Source: Rosa chinensis
Lineage: Eukaryota; Streptophyta; Magnoliopsida; Rosales; Rosaceae
DNA: 64,000 bases
Direction of reading: 5' to 3'
Assembly (NCBI RefSeq): GCF_002994745.2
Contig: NW_020126815.1
Coordinates: forward strand, 372,001-436,000
Position numbers and translations under genes: made by a program. Shown here in pieces: positions 35,228 to 47,088 of this stretch (the stretch's first letter is position 1; the number at the start of each line of letters is the position of its first letter). Below the pieces are notes generated by a model. That model saw nothing but the letters and a program-made list of their open reading frames with translations. It was not told the origin of the DNA and made no database searches.

Positions 35228-37250
35228 TGATAGGAGCATTTTAATGCGACGTTTTAACTGTTATTTCCCTATATTTTCTGCGTTATTTCCTTAATAAAAC
35301 TCTGTTTAGGAAAGTTTCCATTCTTCGAATGGGAAAGTTCCTAATTGTAGAAAGTTTCCGTTTTGTAGTTTCTATTTTCCATTTTTAGAAAGTTTCCATT
35401 TTAGTTTAAGAAAGTTTCCATTTCTTATTTTAGAAAGCTTCTATTTTCAGGTCTTTGGAATAAATAAGCAGAATTGAGTTCATAAATGGAACGAAAAGCT
35501 TCATGAAGATGACATGGCAAGGAGAGAATCAAGGAAGAGTTTTTTTAAAAAAAGGAAAATATATTTTCCTTGGGGATTAAATTTGCCGTGTAATACTTAA
35601 GGAAAACAAGGTGACAACGTGGGAATTAAAGATGATTGATTGAGGATTTCAAGGAGAGATTTTCTTGGGAGACTTTTATGGAAAGAAATATTGTTGGAGG
35701 AATAATTTGGTGTGATTGCCAACGTGAAAATCAGAAATAATCAAGGAGATGACACAAAGAGAGATTCAAGGGAGATATTTATGGAAGGAAAATATGTGTG
35801 CACCAAGGAAAAGCTCAAAAGGCGTCTAGATTCATCCCTAAATTCCCTAAAGGAATGTTGGCCGAAATTCATGAAGAAAATCAGAATAATTTCAAGGAAA
35901 TTCGGCAATTAAATATTAGGGAGGTATTTTAGAGAATTATGATTGGTTGGAACACATCACAAGGCTTACTTGGCATTCTATGATTGGTTGGACCACATCA
36001 CAAGCTTACTTGGTGAATTATTATTGGTTGAAGCTATGTGGAAAATTCTGATTGCTTTGTGAACCCTAGCCGTGCTCCTATATATACTCCCCTCTTTGAC
36101 GTTGAGAAGGGTTCCTCTCTTCCTATACAATTTATACTTTAGAAAAAAATCAGAAAATCTTCTTAGCATAGCCGTGAGTTTCTCCATCCTCTAGTCATCT
36201 CCACGAGTTCAAGCAAGGCCAAGGGAGAAGAAGCACAGCTGTGAGCATCCATCATCCATCTCCAACCTTGAAGCTTGCTTTCGAGATTCAAGAGACCACC
36301 ACATCAATCGTTCATCACCATCTCCATCTCACGGTGTAATCCGATTCTCCTTTGTAACCTTTGCTTTGAATTTCGTTGGTTTTGTTCTAGTTGACATATG
36401 TGTTTGAACAATTGTTAAATTCTGGAATTTTTATGATTAATTGAGAATTTTCAGATTCATATTATTGTTCTTCGAAGGTTGCTTATGTGGGTTTGTTTAA
36501 TTAAATTTGCGTTATAGATAACTTTTGTATTTTAATCTTATGTGGTTGCAAACACTTAGGGTTTCGATATAATTGGTGCTAGGTTTAAGAACATGAAATC
36601 GACTTTTCGTTTTGTGTAAACTTGAATCAAAGTAGTAAAGGTTTGTGCAAAGACCGAATTTAATTAACGAGGATTGCAATTAGGTGGACTTTTCCATACT
36701 AAGTTGTACACTTGAGTTGATAGCCTTTCTCTATGTGTAATGCGTTAAACATGACATGATTGACTAGCTTTCTAGGGTTTGATTGCATGTTTGATAGGAT
36801 TAATCTAGGTGCTTTCGCTTAGGTTAATTAGCATTGAAAAGTAAAAAATGGGAATTCATTTGCTTTCGAGCGCATCATGTTTCACATGATCAACTCCTTT
36901 CTCATGACTTAGATGAACAATATTAGGGTTTGAGTCAATTTTAATCATATGTTTCGATTTTGATCTTTGTTCTCTCATTCCATTCGTATTTTTATGTTTT
37001 TGCATTTTAATTGTTTTGTTAACTTAGTTTTATTTTCGAAAAACCAAAAACAAAATCCCCCCTTTTCGTGTACAATGTTTATAGTTGTGAATATCTTTGT
37101 GAATATTATACTTTGTTTTAATTTTAATTGTTTAATTGTTTGACAATGACAGGTGTACCCTCAATCCCCGGAATAGAACGATCCCTATTTATTACGTACT
37201 ACTAATGACATTTCAGGGTTAAATTATGCGCTTGCTTTTCGGCTGCATCA
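35228..37250 (+). repeat. 3' LTR of e12 (2023 bp)
   Basis: TGATAGGAGC to CGGCTGCATCA. Ten bases longer than the 5' LTR, almost all through homopolymer length. U3 starts with six GGAAAGTTTCC-like units (about 35306-35440). Confidence 0.95.
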
Positions 37251-39261
37251 GAGGTACCGTCTGGCTGAAAGACGTTAAATTCAAGCGCTGCTTGGGAGGC
37301 AACCCAATTCAGAAGCAGCTGTGAAGGTGTCTTCAATAACACAGATTTGCTTTCTCTTTCGCTATTTCTTTTACTTTATAATTTTCTCCTTTATTTTTGT
37401 AGTCTTTTCGTAAATTCCATTCCTATATGCTTAATTGTTTCATTGCATGCTTATGAATGATTACATTGAGGACAATGCAATATTTAAGTGTGGGGGAAGG
37501 GATTTACACTTTTATCTTGAGTCATATATTGAAAAATACAAAAAAAAGTGAAAAATGTCAAAAATTTAAAAATTGTCATTGCTTTTGTTTTTGTTTTGAG
37601 TCTTAGGATGCCCTTTCAACTGTCTAGGATGATTCTATATCTCCGAAATTATGGCTAAAAGAGGATCACAAGATTGAGATGATTTTAAATGGTATTCTTT
37701 GGTTAATTGAGATATATGAAAAATGTGTGCCTTGTAGTGGATATGGATTTCGTGACCTTGGTACATAATATGAGCATGTTAAGATAAGTTTTGATTCATA
37801 AAACCCATGTGAGATATTGAGCCCATGTCCCTTTTTCTTGGAGTGATAAATGAAAAAATATATATATTCTTAATTTCTTGGCGATGTTTTGATGATCTCA
37901 TCATTCTTTCATTTGATTGATTGCTTGCCATAGATTAAGTTTGATGGACTAGAGAATGCTAGAATTCACTCTTGTACTTGTTGAGACGTTTATCAATACA
38001 TGGCCCTGATTCTGGAAAGGATAGAGGCACCCTAGGAATTACCACCATTGCCATATAAGCTTGTGTCCCTATTTGTGCCCGTCGTGGGACTCCCCTAGAT
38101 AAACCCCTTTGAGCCTACATTAAGCCTTTTCTTTCATCACCCTTAAAATCCTTAACCCTGAACCTTAGTATAGCTACACTCCTACCCTTTGTTCTAAAAA
38201 CTTAGTGGAGCTATCTTTTGGGGACTTTACTTAAGGATTTGGCATTGAGAATGAAAATTGAGAAGAGGTGAAAGTTCAAGTGTGGGGGTAGACTTGTCCA
38301 TAAAAAAAAAATGTATGTGAAAGCCGTGAAAAAGAAATGAAAAAAAAAAATAAATTTGTACACGGTTAGAAAGAAAGAAAGATAAATGTTTATGGATCTT
38401 AGTCCCCCATACTTGGTGAGTTTGGAGTTTGTTTTGAATTGAAGGCCCATTACAGAAAAATTTGGCCTTTGTCCAATTCACTAGAGTTCAAAGGAAGTTT
38501 AGAGTGAAGTTAGGGCCCAAAATGAAGACATTTGGCCTCTTTACATTACCTCTATGGGATGGGACGTTTTGATATATCTTGGTGGATTTCTAGAAGTCTC
38601 TACAGTTACATGAGCTCTGCTAGGTTTTTAGGACACTTTGTTAAATTCCTTACCCTTTCATTTCTTAAAACCTTGAGCCTTTGCCCCATTACAACCCTTA
38701 ATAAGACCTTTTTGATCCTTAAGATGGGACAGCCTTTGATGTGGAGATGAGTTACAAGAGTTGAACCTATGGCTTGGGTCCATCTGTCCAAGTAGTTGAT
38801 ATCTTTCATGAGATCTTTTGAAAAAAAAAAATTATTATATTCACAAAGTGCTTTTCATTTCTTATATATGTGAGCTATTTGATTGCCTCAAAATATTTTC
38901 TCTCACATATAATTGAGTGATTATAAGCTTTTAAGCATTGTCTTGAATTCTGAGAGAAGAAAGAGTGGATACACCTTGTGAGGAAATGAATCATACTTGT
39001 CTGAAACATGCTTAACATAACCCGTCACCATTGTTACAACCAAGTCCTACTTGTGTAAGTGAAGATTATGTGTTTCAATTAACTCTCGAATGCTTAAACA
39101 TTGATTCTTGGTTGAGTGCTAATCTTGGTGTTATGAAAGTAAGAGATTGCTGAGACAAAAAGTTGAAGGGCAATAGAGTCATTGTTTGTGTAGAGTCTTT
39201 AAATTTTCGTTGAGTCTTAGTTGAGTCTTTTTGTGATTTTGCTAAGGGACTAGCAAAAGCT

Positions 39262-39276
39262 AAGTGTGGGGGAATT
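39262..39276 (+). other. Polypurine tract of e11
   Basis: AAGTGTGGGGGAATT immediately before the 3' LTR. Upstream copies lie at 37486-37496 and 38278-38288. Confidence 0.88.
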
Positions 39277-41305
39277 TGATAGGAGCATTTTAATGCGACA
39301 TTTTAACTGTTATTTCCCTATATTTTCTGCGTTATTTCCTTAATAAAACTCTGTTTAGGAAAGTTTCGATTCTTCGAATGAGAAAGTTCCTAATTGTAGA
39401 AAGTTTCCGTTTTGTAGTTTCTATTTTCCATTTTTAGAAAGTTTCCATTTTAGTTTAAGAAAGTTTCCATTTCTTATTTTAGAAAGCTTCTATTTTCAGG
39501 TTTTTGGAATAAATAAGCTGAATTGAGTTCATAAATGGAACGAGAAGCTTCATGAAGATGACATGGCAAGGAGAGAATCAAGGAAGAGTTTTTTTTAAAA
39601 AAGGAAAATATATTTTCCTTGGGGATTAAATTTGCCGTGTAATACTTAAGGAAAAACAAGGTGACAACGTGGGAATTAAGGTGATTGATTGAGAATTTCA
39701 CGTGGAATAAATCAAAGGAGATTTTCTTGGGAGATTTTTATGGAAAGAAATATTGTTGGAGGAGTAAATTGGTGTGATTGCCAACATGAAAATCAGAAAT
39801 AATCAAGGAGATGACGCAAAGAGAGATTCAAGGGAGATATTTATGGAAGGAAAATATGTGTGCACCAAGGAAAAGCTCAAAAGGCGTCCAGATTCATCCC
39901 TAAATTCTCTAAAGGAATGTTAGCCGAAATTCATGAAGAAAATCAGAATAATTTCAAGGAAATTCGGCAATTAAATATTAGGGAGGTATTTTAGAGAATT
40001 ATGATTGGTTGGAACACATCACAAGGCTTACTTGGCATTCTATGATTGGTTGGACCACATCACAAAGCTTACTTGGCGAATTCCTATTGGTGGAAGCTAT
40101 GTGGAAATTTCTGATTGCTTTGTGAACCCTAGCCGTGCTCCTATATATACCCATCTCTTTGACGTTGAAAAAGGTTCCTCTCCCCCATACAATTTACACT
40201 TTAGAAAAAAATCAGAAAATCTTCTTAGCATAGCTGTGAGTTTCTCCATCCTCTAGTCATCTCCACGAGTTCAAGCAAGGCCAAGGGAGAAGAAGCATAG
40301 CCTTGAGCATCCATCATCCATCTCCAACCTTGAAGCTTGCTTTTGAGATTCAAGAGACCACCACATCAATCGTTCATCACCATCCCCATCTCACGGTGTA
40401 ATCCGATTCTCCTTTGTAACCTTTGCTTTGAATTTCGTTGGTTTTGTTCTAGTTGACATATGTGTTTGAACAATTGTTAAATTCTGGAATTTTTATGATT
40501 AATTGAGAATTTTCAAATTCATATTATTGTTCTTCGAAGGTTGCTTATGTGGGTTTGTTTAATTAAATTTGCGTTATAGATAACTTTTGTATTTTAATCT
40601 TATGTGGTTGCAAACACTTAGGGTTTCGATATAATTGGTGCTAGGTTTAAGAACATGAAATCGACTTTTCGCTTTGTGTAAACTTGAATCAAAGTAGTAA
40701 AGGTTTTGTACAAAGATCGAATTTAATTAACGAGGATTGCAATTAGGTGGACTTTTCCATACTAAGTTGTACACTTGAGTTGATAGCCTTTCTCTATGTG
40801 TAATGCATTAAACATGACATGATTGACTAGCTTTCTAGGGTTTGATTGCATGTTTGATAGGATTAATCTAGGTGCTTTCGCTTAGGTTAATTAGCATTGA
40901 AAAGTAAAAAATGGGAATTCATTTGCTTTCGAATGTTTCACATGATCAACTCCTTTCTCATGACTTAGATGAACAATATTAGGGTTTGAGTCAATTTTAA
41001 TCATATGTTTCGATTTTGATATTTGTTCTCTCATTCCATTCGTATTTTTATGTTTTTGCATTTTAATTGTTTTGTTAACTTAGTTTTATTTTCGAAAAAC
41101 CAAAAACAAAATCCCCCCTTTTCGTGTACAATGTTTATAGTTGTGAATATCTTTGTGAATATTATACTTTGTTTTAATTTTAATTGTTTAATTGTTTGAC
41201 AATGACAGGTGTACCCTCAATCCCCGGAATAGAACGATCCCTACTTACTTATACTACTAACGATATTTTCAGGGTTAAATTATGCGCGTGCTTTTAGCTG
41301 CATCA
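39277..41305 (+). repeat. 3' LTR of e11 (2029 bp)
   Basis: TGATAGGAGC to AGCTGCATCA. TATATATA at 40142-40149. Matches 17098-18360 closely except for the final 80 bp of U5. Confidence 0.93.
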
Positions 41306-42576
41306 ATTGTGTCTAGAAAGATTCCTGATACCATGTCACGTGCTCATAGGGATAGGCTTAAGAAAACTGTTAAGCAATATGTTTGGATGAACCTTATTTG
41401 TGGAAGTATTGCTCTGATCAATTGATTAGGAGATGTGTGCCTGAACATGAACATAATGCTATACTTTCTTTTTGCCACTCTAAAGCATGTGGGGACACTT
41501 TGGGTCTAAGAAGACTGCGTTAAGGTGCTAGAGTCTGGGTTCTATTGGCCAACATTATTTAGGGATGCACATGCCTATTGTTAACTTGTGATAAGTGCCA
41601 AAGAACAGGAAATCTAGGTCCTAGAGATCAAATGCCATTGTCCAATATAATAACTGTTGAAATATTTGATGTCTGGGGTATAGATTTCATGGGACCTTTC
41701 CCTTCATCTTTTGGGTTTCTCTATATCTTACTTGCAGTGGACTATGTTTCCAAATGGGTGGAAGCAAAGGCCACTAGAACTAATGACTCTAAGGTTGTTG
41801 CAGATTTTATCAAGTCTAACATCTTTAGCAGGTTTGGAATGCCTAGAGTTCTCATTAGTGATGGAGGATCCCATTTTTGCAATCGGACGATTGAGGCTCT
41901 CTTGAAGAGATATGATGTCACACATAAGGTTTCTACACCTTATCACCCACAAACTAGTGGGCAGGCTGAGGTCTCTAATCGTCAGATTAAGGGGATATTG
42001 GAGAAGACTGTGAACCCCAACAGGAAGGACTGGTCCTTGCGTCTAGAGGATGCTTTGTGGGCCTACAGAACTGCATACAAAACTCCCATAGGTATGTCAC
42101 CATATCGAATTGTCTATGGCAAACCATGCCATTTACCTGTGGAGTTGGAGCACAAAGCTTGGTGGGCTGTGAAGCAGTTCAACATGGATATGGATGCAGC
42201 TGGGCTTCATAGGAAGTTGCAATTGCAAGAGTTAGAGGAGATAAGGAATGATGCCTTTGAAAGTGCTAAAATTTACAAGGATAAGACTAAGGCATTCCAT
42301 GACAAAATGATTCGAAGAAAGACTTTTGTTGTGGGTCAAAAAGTTCTTCTCTTCCATTCTCGTCTCAAACTCTTCCCAGGTAAGCTTCGTTCTCGTTGGA
42401 TTGGACCTTTTGTTATCACTCATGTGTTTCCTCATGGAGCTGTGCAGATAAAGAGTGAACATACAAGCAACGAGTTCAAAGTGAATGGCCATCGCTTGAA
42501 GCCTTACTATGAGGCATTTGTGGAACATGAAGTGGAGGATGTACCCCTCCAAAATGTTCCAAACCCTGAGGATTAA
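41306..42576 (+). pseudogene. e15: integrase end of a gypsy-type pol, frameshifted
   Basis: From 41306 a frame reads IVSRKIPDTMSRAHRDRLKK, the linker before integrase. It is broken by at least three frameshifts before 41578, around the zinc-binding HHCC domain; CVPEHEHNAILSFCHSKACG and CDKC are visible in different frames. From 41578 to 42576 one frame stays open for 332 codons. It has the DD35E core with D36 (WGIDFMG), D95 (SDGGSHF) and E131 (GQAEVSN), then a GPY/F-type C-terminal module (RWIGPF, residues 273-278). Integrase would insert the cDNA into chromosomes. The open part begins at TTG rather than ATG and is a fragment of a polyprotein. The left side is cut by the 3' LTR of e11. Confidence 0.92.
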
Positions 42577-43690
42577 AAGGAGGTACAAGTCTAGGCTGAA
42601 AGACTATAAACATTAAGCGCTGCTTGGGAGGCAACCCAATTCTGAAGTAGCTGTGGAGGAGTCATCAACGCAGATTTGTTTTATCTCTCCCTTTTACTTC
42701 TCCAATTTTTCTTTATTTTGGTAGTCATTTTCGTAAATTTCATCCCTATATGCTTAAGTGTTTTATTGCATACTTTTTATTGATTACATTGAGGACAATG
42801 CAATATTTAAGTGTGGGGGAAGGGATTTACACTTTTATCTTGAGTCATATATTGAAAAATACAAAAAATTGAAAAATGTCAAAAATTTAAAAAATTTTCG
42901 TTGCTTTTGTTTTTGTTTTGAGTCTTAGGATGCCCTTTCAACTGTCTAGGATGATTCTATATCTCTAAAATCATGACTAAAAGAGGATCACAAGATTGAG
43001 ATGATTTTTAAACATGGTATTCTTTGGTTAATTGAGATATATGAAAAATGTGTGCCTTGTAGTGGATATGGATTCGAAAACTTTGGTACAGAATATGAGC
43101 ATGTTAGGATGAGTTTTGATTCATATAAGCCCATGTGAGATAATTGAGCCATGTCCCTTTTTCTTGGAGTGAAATGAAAAATATATTCTTATTTTCTTGG
43201 CGATCTCATTATTCTTCATTTGATTGATTGCTTGCCATAGATTAAGTTTGATGGACTAGAGAATGCTAGAATTCACTCTTGTGCTTGTTGAGACGTTTGT
43301 CAATACATGGCCCTGATTCTGGAAGGGATAGAGGCATCTTAGGAATTACCACCATTGCCAAATAAACCTGTGTCCCCATTTGTGCCCGTCGTGGGACCCC
43401 CCTAGATAAGCCCCTTTGAGCCTACATTAAGCCTTTTCGTTCATCACCCTAAATCCTTAACCATGAAGCTTAGTATAGTAACAACCCTACCCTTTGTTCT
43501 AAGAACTTAGTGGAGCTATCTTTTGAGACATACTACATGGGTTTGGTGCTAAGGATGGAAATTGAGAAGAGGTTAAAGTTCAAGTGTGGGGGTAGACTTG
43601 TCCATAAAGAAAAAAATGTGAAAGCCGTGAAAAATGAAAGAAAAGAAAAAATGTACGGCTAGAAAAGAAAAGAAAGAAATATTTATGGAT
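42577..43690 (+). mobile_element. Post-pol non-coding region of e15
   Basis: Begins GGAGGTACAAGTCTAGGCTG right after the integrase stop, with the hairpin at 42616-42639 and PPT-like motifs at 42809-42819 and 43582-43592. It shows where this block sits in a coding element and so proves that e9, e11, e12, e14 and e19 are deletion derivatives. No env-like ORF is present. It ends at a microhomology join with e16. Confidence 0.85.
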
Positions 43691-44353
43691 TGAGGGTACA
43701 CCTGTCATTGTCAAACAATTAAACAATTAAAATTAAAACAAAGTATAATATTCACAAAGATATTCACAACTATAAACATTGTACACGAAAAGGGGGATTT
43801 TGTTTTTGGTTTTTCGAAAATAAAACTAAGTTAACAAAACAATTAAAATGCAAAAACATAAAAATACGAATGGAATGAGAGAACAAATATCAAAATCGAA
43901 ACATATGATTAAAATTGACTCAAACCCTAATATTGTTCATCTAAGTCATGAGAAAGGAGTTGATCATGTGAAACATTCGAAAGCAAATGAATTCCCATTT
44001 TTTACTTTTCAATGCTAATTAACCTAAGCGAAAGCACCTAGATTAATCCTATCAAACATGCAATCAAACCCTAGAAAGCTAGTCAATCATGTCATGTTTA
44101 ATGCATTACACATAGAGAAAGGCTATCAACTCAAGTGTACAACTTAGTATGGAAAAGTCCACCTAATTGCAATCCTCGTTAATTAAATTCGATCTTTGTA
44201 CAAAACCTTTACTACTTTGATTCAAGTTTACACAAAGCGAAAAGTCGATTTCATGTTCTTAAACCTAGCACCAATTATATCGAAACCCTAAGTGTTTGCA
44301 ACCACATAAGATTGGTTGCAAACACTTAGGGTTTCGATTTCATGTTCTTAAAC
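43687..44353 (-). repeat. e16: LTR fragment with a fold-back rearrangement scar
   Basis: Minus-strand family-1 LTR, U5 side, lacking both ends. The left join shares GGATT with e15. On the right, 44281-44303 is repeated as a perfect 23-nt inverted copy at 44314-44336, then CGATTTCATGTTCTTAAAC (44246-44264) is repeated directly at 44335-44353. The last seven bases (CTTAAAC) also occur in the e17/e18 leader, where the sequence continues. Confidence 0.85.
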
Positions 44354-44484
44354 TAAATCACAATTAAAGCTTGGCCTAACCGAAATCGCAATTTGTCACC
44401 ATTCCACAAGTGTAGTACAAAAATTAGCATGCATTCTATATACAACAAAATCGATGACACTTTAAGTGCAAGGGATTTTAACAA

Positions 44485-44502
44485 TCCCCGGCAACGGCGC
44501 CA
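44485..44502 (-). other. Primer-binding site of e17 (tRNA-Asp)
   Basis: Plus strand TCCCCGGCAACGGCGCCA, identical to the tRNA-Asp 3' end. Confidence 0.95.
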
Positions 44503-44507
44503 AAAAT

Positions 44508-46266
44508 TGATGCGGCTGAAATAGCCTCACAATTTAACCCTGCAAAATGTAGTTGTCAGTATAGGATAAGTAGGGATCGTTCAGTCTGGGGATTGTAGGG
44601 TACACCTACACAAAAAGGTCAATTAACAAATAAAAGAATAAAATGGGGGGTTTTGAAAGTTGGTTTCTAATCTACTTAAAATAAATACAAAACAAATAAA
44701 ACTATATTCAATGATCGACTTCCCTAACCTAGACCAATACCACTCAGAAATTACTAAGTAAAAACAGAAAATTCATTTCAACATGCTACAAAAATGTGCC
44801 CACCTTAAATGCCTAGATAAGAGCTCAAATGAAAAGCCTCAGCGGATCAATCCACTTATCTGATTCATTCTAATGTAGGCTTGAATCGGAAAAGTCCTTA
44901 CCAAGCCTAATACTACTAATTTTCGAAAACACTCAGCGTAATTCTCTTAACTAGTGGTATTATCTAACCCTTAAATCAACTCACACGTGCAAATTAACCA
45001 TTAGACATAGAATTTAACACGTAATTTCCAGAATCGTTAAACCATGGAACATAGTTCTTACCACTTTTTAGAACTAATTGCTACTTGTTTAACTCAGCGC
45101 CTTAACAAATAACAATTACTCTTGGCAAATTAAGCAAACACACAAGAACTCTCACCATTATTCTAGCATGCAAACTTATTAACCTAACTCTGAAAATTAC
45201 CTAAACACGTAAAAGGGCACAAGATTGTAACATGCATCATAAAAGAATTCTCGAAATTAACTCAATAATAAACTGAAAATCTCAAAAATATTAATAAAAA
45301 TATTCTGAAAATTCCATGTCTCCAATTACACAACTCGCAAATTGAAACACACAAAACCGAAACAAAAATTATAAGTAGAGTCATAGTTACACTTTGAAGC
45401 TTTCCTCAGCGGCTTAGCAACAAGGTGATGAACTTGTCTCTACTATGGTGGTGGAGCGTCCTTGACTCAGCGCCTTAGAGCTTTGTAGATTGATGGATGG
45501 ATGGTGGTCACGGTCTTGTAAGATATGGAGGTTTGAGGAGTGAATTGGGTAGTCTTGGAATGATCTTGGCTGGGAAGTGATCTTGGCTGGGAAGTGATCT
45601 TAGCTGGGAAGTGATGCAAATTTAGTTCTGGACGTTGCCTATTTATAGGGGAGCATTGGTTGGCTTTACCAACTGAAACATCTCCTTTATGGCCTTAACT
45701 CCTCTCATAATGGGGCAATTCCTTTAATTTCCGAGCTGAAACGTCTTCCTCTTATTTATTTTTCAGCTGAAACATCTTTCTCTTTTATTCCTCAACTGAA
45801 AAACGTCTTTCTCCTTTATTCTTCAACTGAACACGTCTTTCTCTTATTTATTTTCCAGCGGAAACATCTTTTTCTTTTATTCCTCAACTGAAAACATCTT
45901 TTCTCCTTTATTTCCCTTCTTCATTGCTTGGTCAAATATCTTAATGCTTTATTTTATGACTCCATCATTGCTGTTTCCAAGAGTTCAACCAGGCAACGTT
46001 TTCTATAACAAGCAGGAGAATATCAGAATTTTCTAGAGAAAATAAAGGGAAATTAAAATGTAAAGACCGCAAAAATAGTTTACAGTTAGGAATCCTGATC
46101 CAGCTAGGATTTTTCATGAATTTTACTTTTTTCGCCTATTTCACTCCAAACACTCAACAAGACTTTCAAAATGACTTAATGACTAAAAACACAAAACTTA
46201 AGAGAGAAACAAGGCTAAAATGAGGCACATAATTAATAATATCGTCACATTTTTTTGCTCCTATCA
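44508..46266 (-). repeat. 5' LTR of e17 (1759 bp)
   Basis: Plus strand TGATGCGGCTG to GCTCCTATCA. TATA box at 45650-45657 (minus), the 17-bp repeat array near 45565-45615, and U3 repeats near 45735-45910. Confidence 0.93.
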
Positions 46267-47088
46267 ACCACGCTCATTAGCGGTGAGTCCTTCATAAAAA
46301 TAGGTAAGGAGGGACCCCTCACTCATCCCATGGTTAGGGCATGATGCTACAAGGCTCTTAAACCTGTCCCAATAATTGCAGAAATTCTCCTCATGTCCTT
46401 GTGTAATTCCACTAATCTGCTTCCTCAAAACAGTGACCTTTGAGGCAGGAAAGTACTTCGTAAGGAACTCGCCCTTCATCCTATCCCAAGTGTTGATAGT
46501 GCCAGCAGGCAGCTCAAATAGCCAAGTCTTGGCCTTGTCCTCCAAAGTAAAGGGAAATGCCTTCATCTTCAAGATATTGATATCAGCTCCTTTAGGGCAC
46601 ATACTCCCACAGACAAACTCGAACTCCTTGAGATGCTTGTTGGTGTCTTCACTACTCATCCCATGAAACTTGGGTAGGTGATGCAGAAACCCACTCTTTA
46701 ACTCAAAATCATCATTAAGCCCCTCTCTTGGTTCTGGATAGGCAATGCATAAGGGCGCAGCACCCCCACCTGTAGGATTAGACAGTTGCCTAATAGTCTC
46801 AGCCATTGGTGCCTTTACTTGCTCAACACGGGCGTGCTCTTCCTCTTCTTCCTCTTCAGTGACCTCCTCTTCTTCCTCTTCCAAGACTTGTTCTTCTCCT
46901 TCTTCAGAATGGTCAGGTTTGTTGATCTCCTCGGTTGATCTAGTTGAGGAGTTATAACCTGAATAGCTAGAGTCCTGAGAATACCTCCTTTCTAGAGGAG
47001 GGCGGTCTGAAAAAGTGAGTTCTGCCCTTTGCTTAGCACGTTCCAATTTTTCAAACAGCTCCTTAGTCTTATCAGAGACAGTGGACAT
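46267..47088 (-). pseudogene. e18 gag N-terminal half, cut by e17
   Basis: 274 codons open from MSTVSDKTKELFEKLERAKQ to the e17 insertion, whose first three bases (TGA) supply a stop. Residues 1-25 look helical. Residues 61-85 are a strongly acidic Glu-rich stretch. From about 140 it resembles the gypsy gag capsid region (KTWLFELPAGTINTWDRMKG, then KYFPASK). It aligns with the e22 gag (ILKMKAFPF shared). Capsid would assemble the particle that packages element RNA. The C-terminal half with the zinc knuckle, and pol, are not in the window. The start ATG follows the leader and there are no internal stops, so decay is slight. Confidence 0.88.

Larger units (their letters stand above)
19425..37250 (+). 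mobile_element. e12: complete family-1 element without gag-pol, TSD GAGGT
   Basis: Both LTRs, primer site, leader, post-pol block and PPT are present. The 5-bp duplication GAGGT flanks it (19420-19424 and 37251-37255), and e11 reads through when it is removed. The internal part is 21438-23774 plus 34510-35227, about 3.05 kb, with no coding capacity; the leader runs straight into GGAGGTACCGTCTGGCTGAA, whose partner in e15 follows the integrase stop. LTRs are nearly identical, so it moved recently. It is interrupted by e13, which holds e14. Confidence 0.95.
17098..41305 (+). mobile_element. e11: family-1 element without gag-pol, host of e12
   Basis: Truncated 5' LTR (17098-18360), primer site (18366-18382), leader (about 18590-18925), then interruption by e12 at the junction of leader and post-pol block (TSD GAGGT). 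It continues at 37251 with the post-pol block, three PPT-like motifs (37486-37496, 38278-38288, 39262-39272) and a complete 3' LTR (39277-41305). The two LTRs match closely over the shared part, including the stretch coding GGSYVEISDCFVNPSRAPI in one frame, but differ in the last 80 bp. The right flank ATTGT lies in the pol remnant e15. Confidence 0.88.
44354..46266 (-). mobile_element. e17: family-2 element, 5' LTR and primer site only
   Basis: In its own direction: 5' LTR (44508-46266), primer site (44485-44502) and about 130 bp of leader, then lost at the scar. Inserted in the gag of e18; the right flank is ACCAC (46267-46271), and the left flank is gone. Confidence 0.9.

Noticed and set aside
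42577..43690. env-like gene after integrase
   Set aside because: No frame longer than about 75 codons and no signal or membrane segment pattern. The region is non-coding in all copies.
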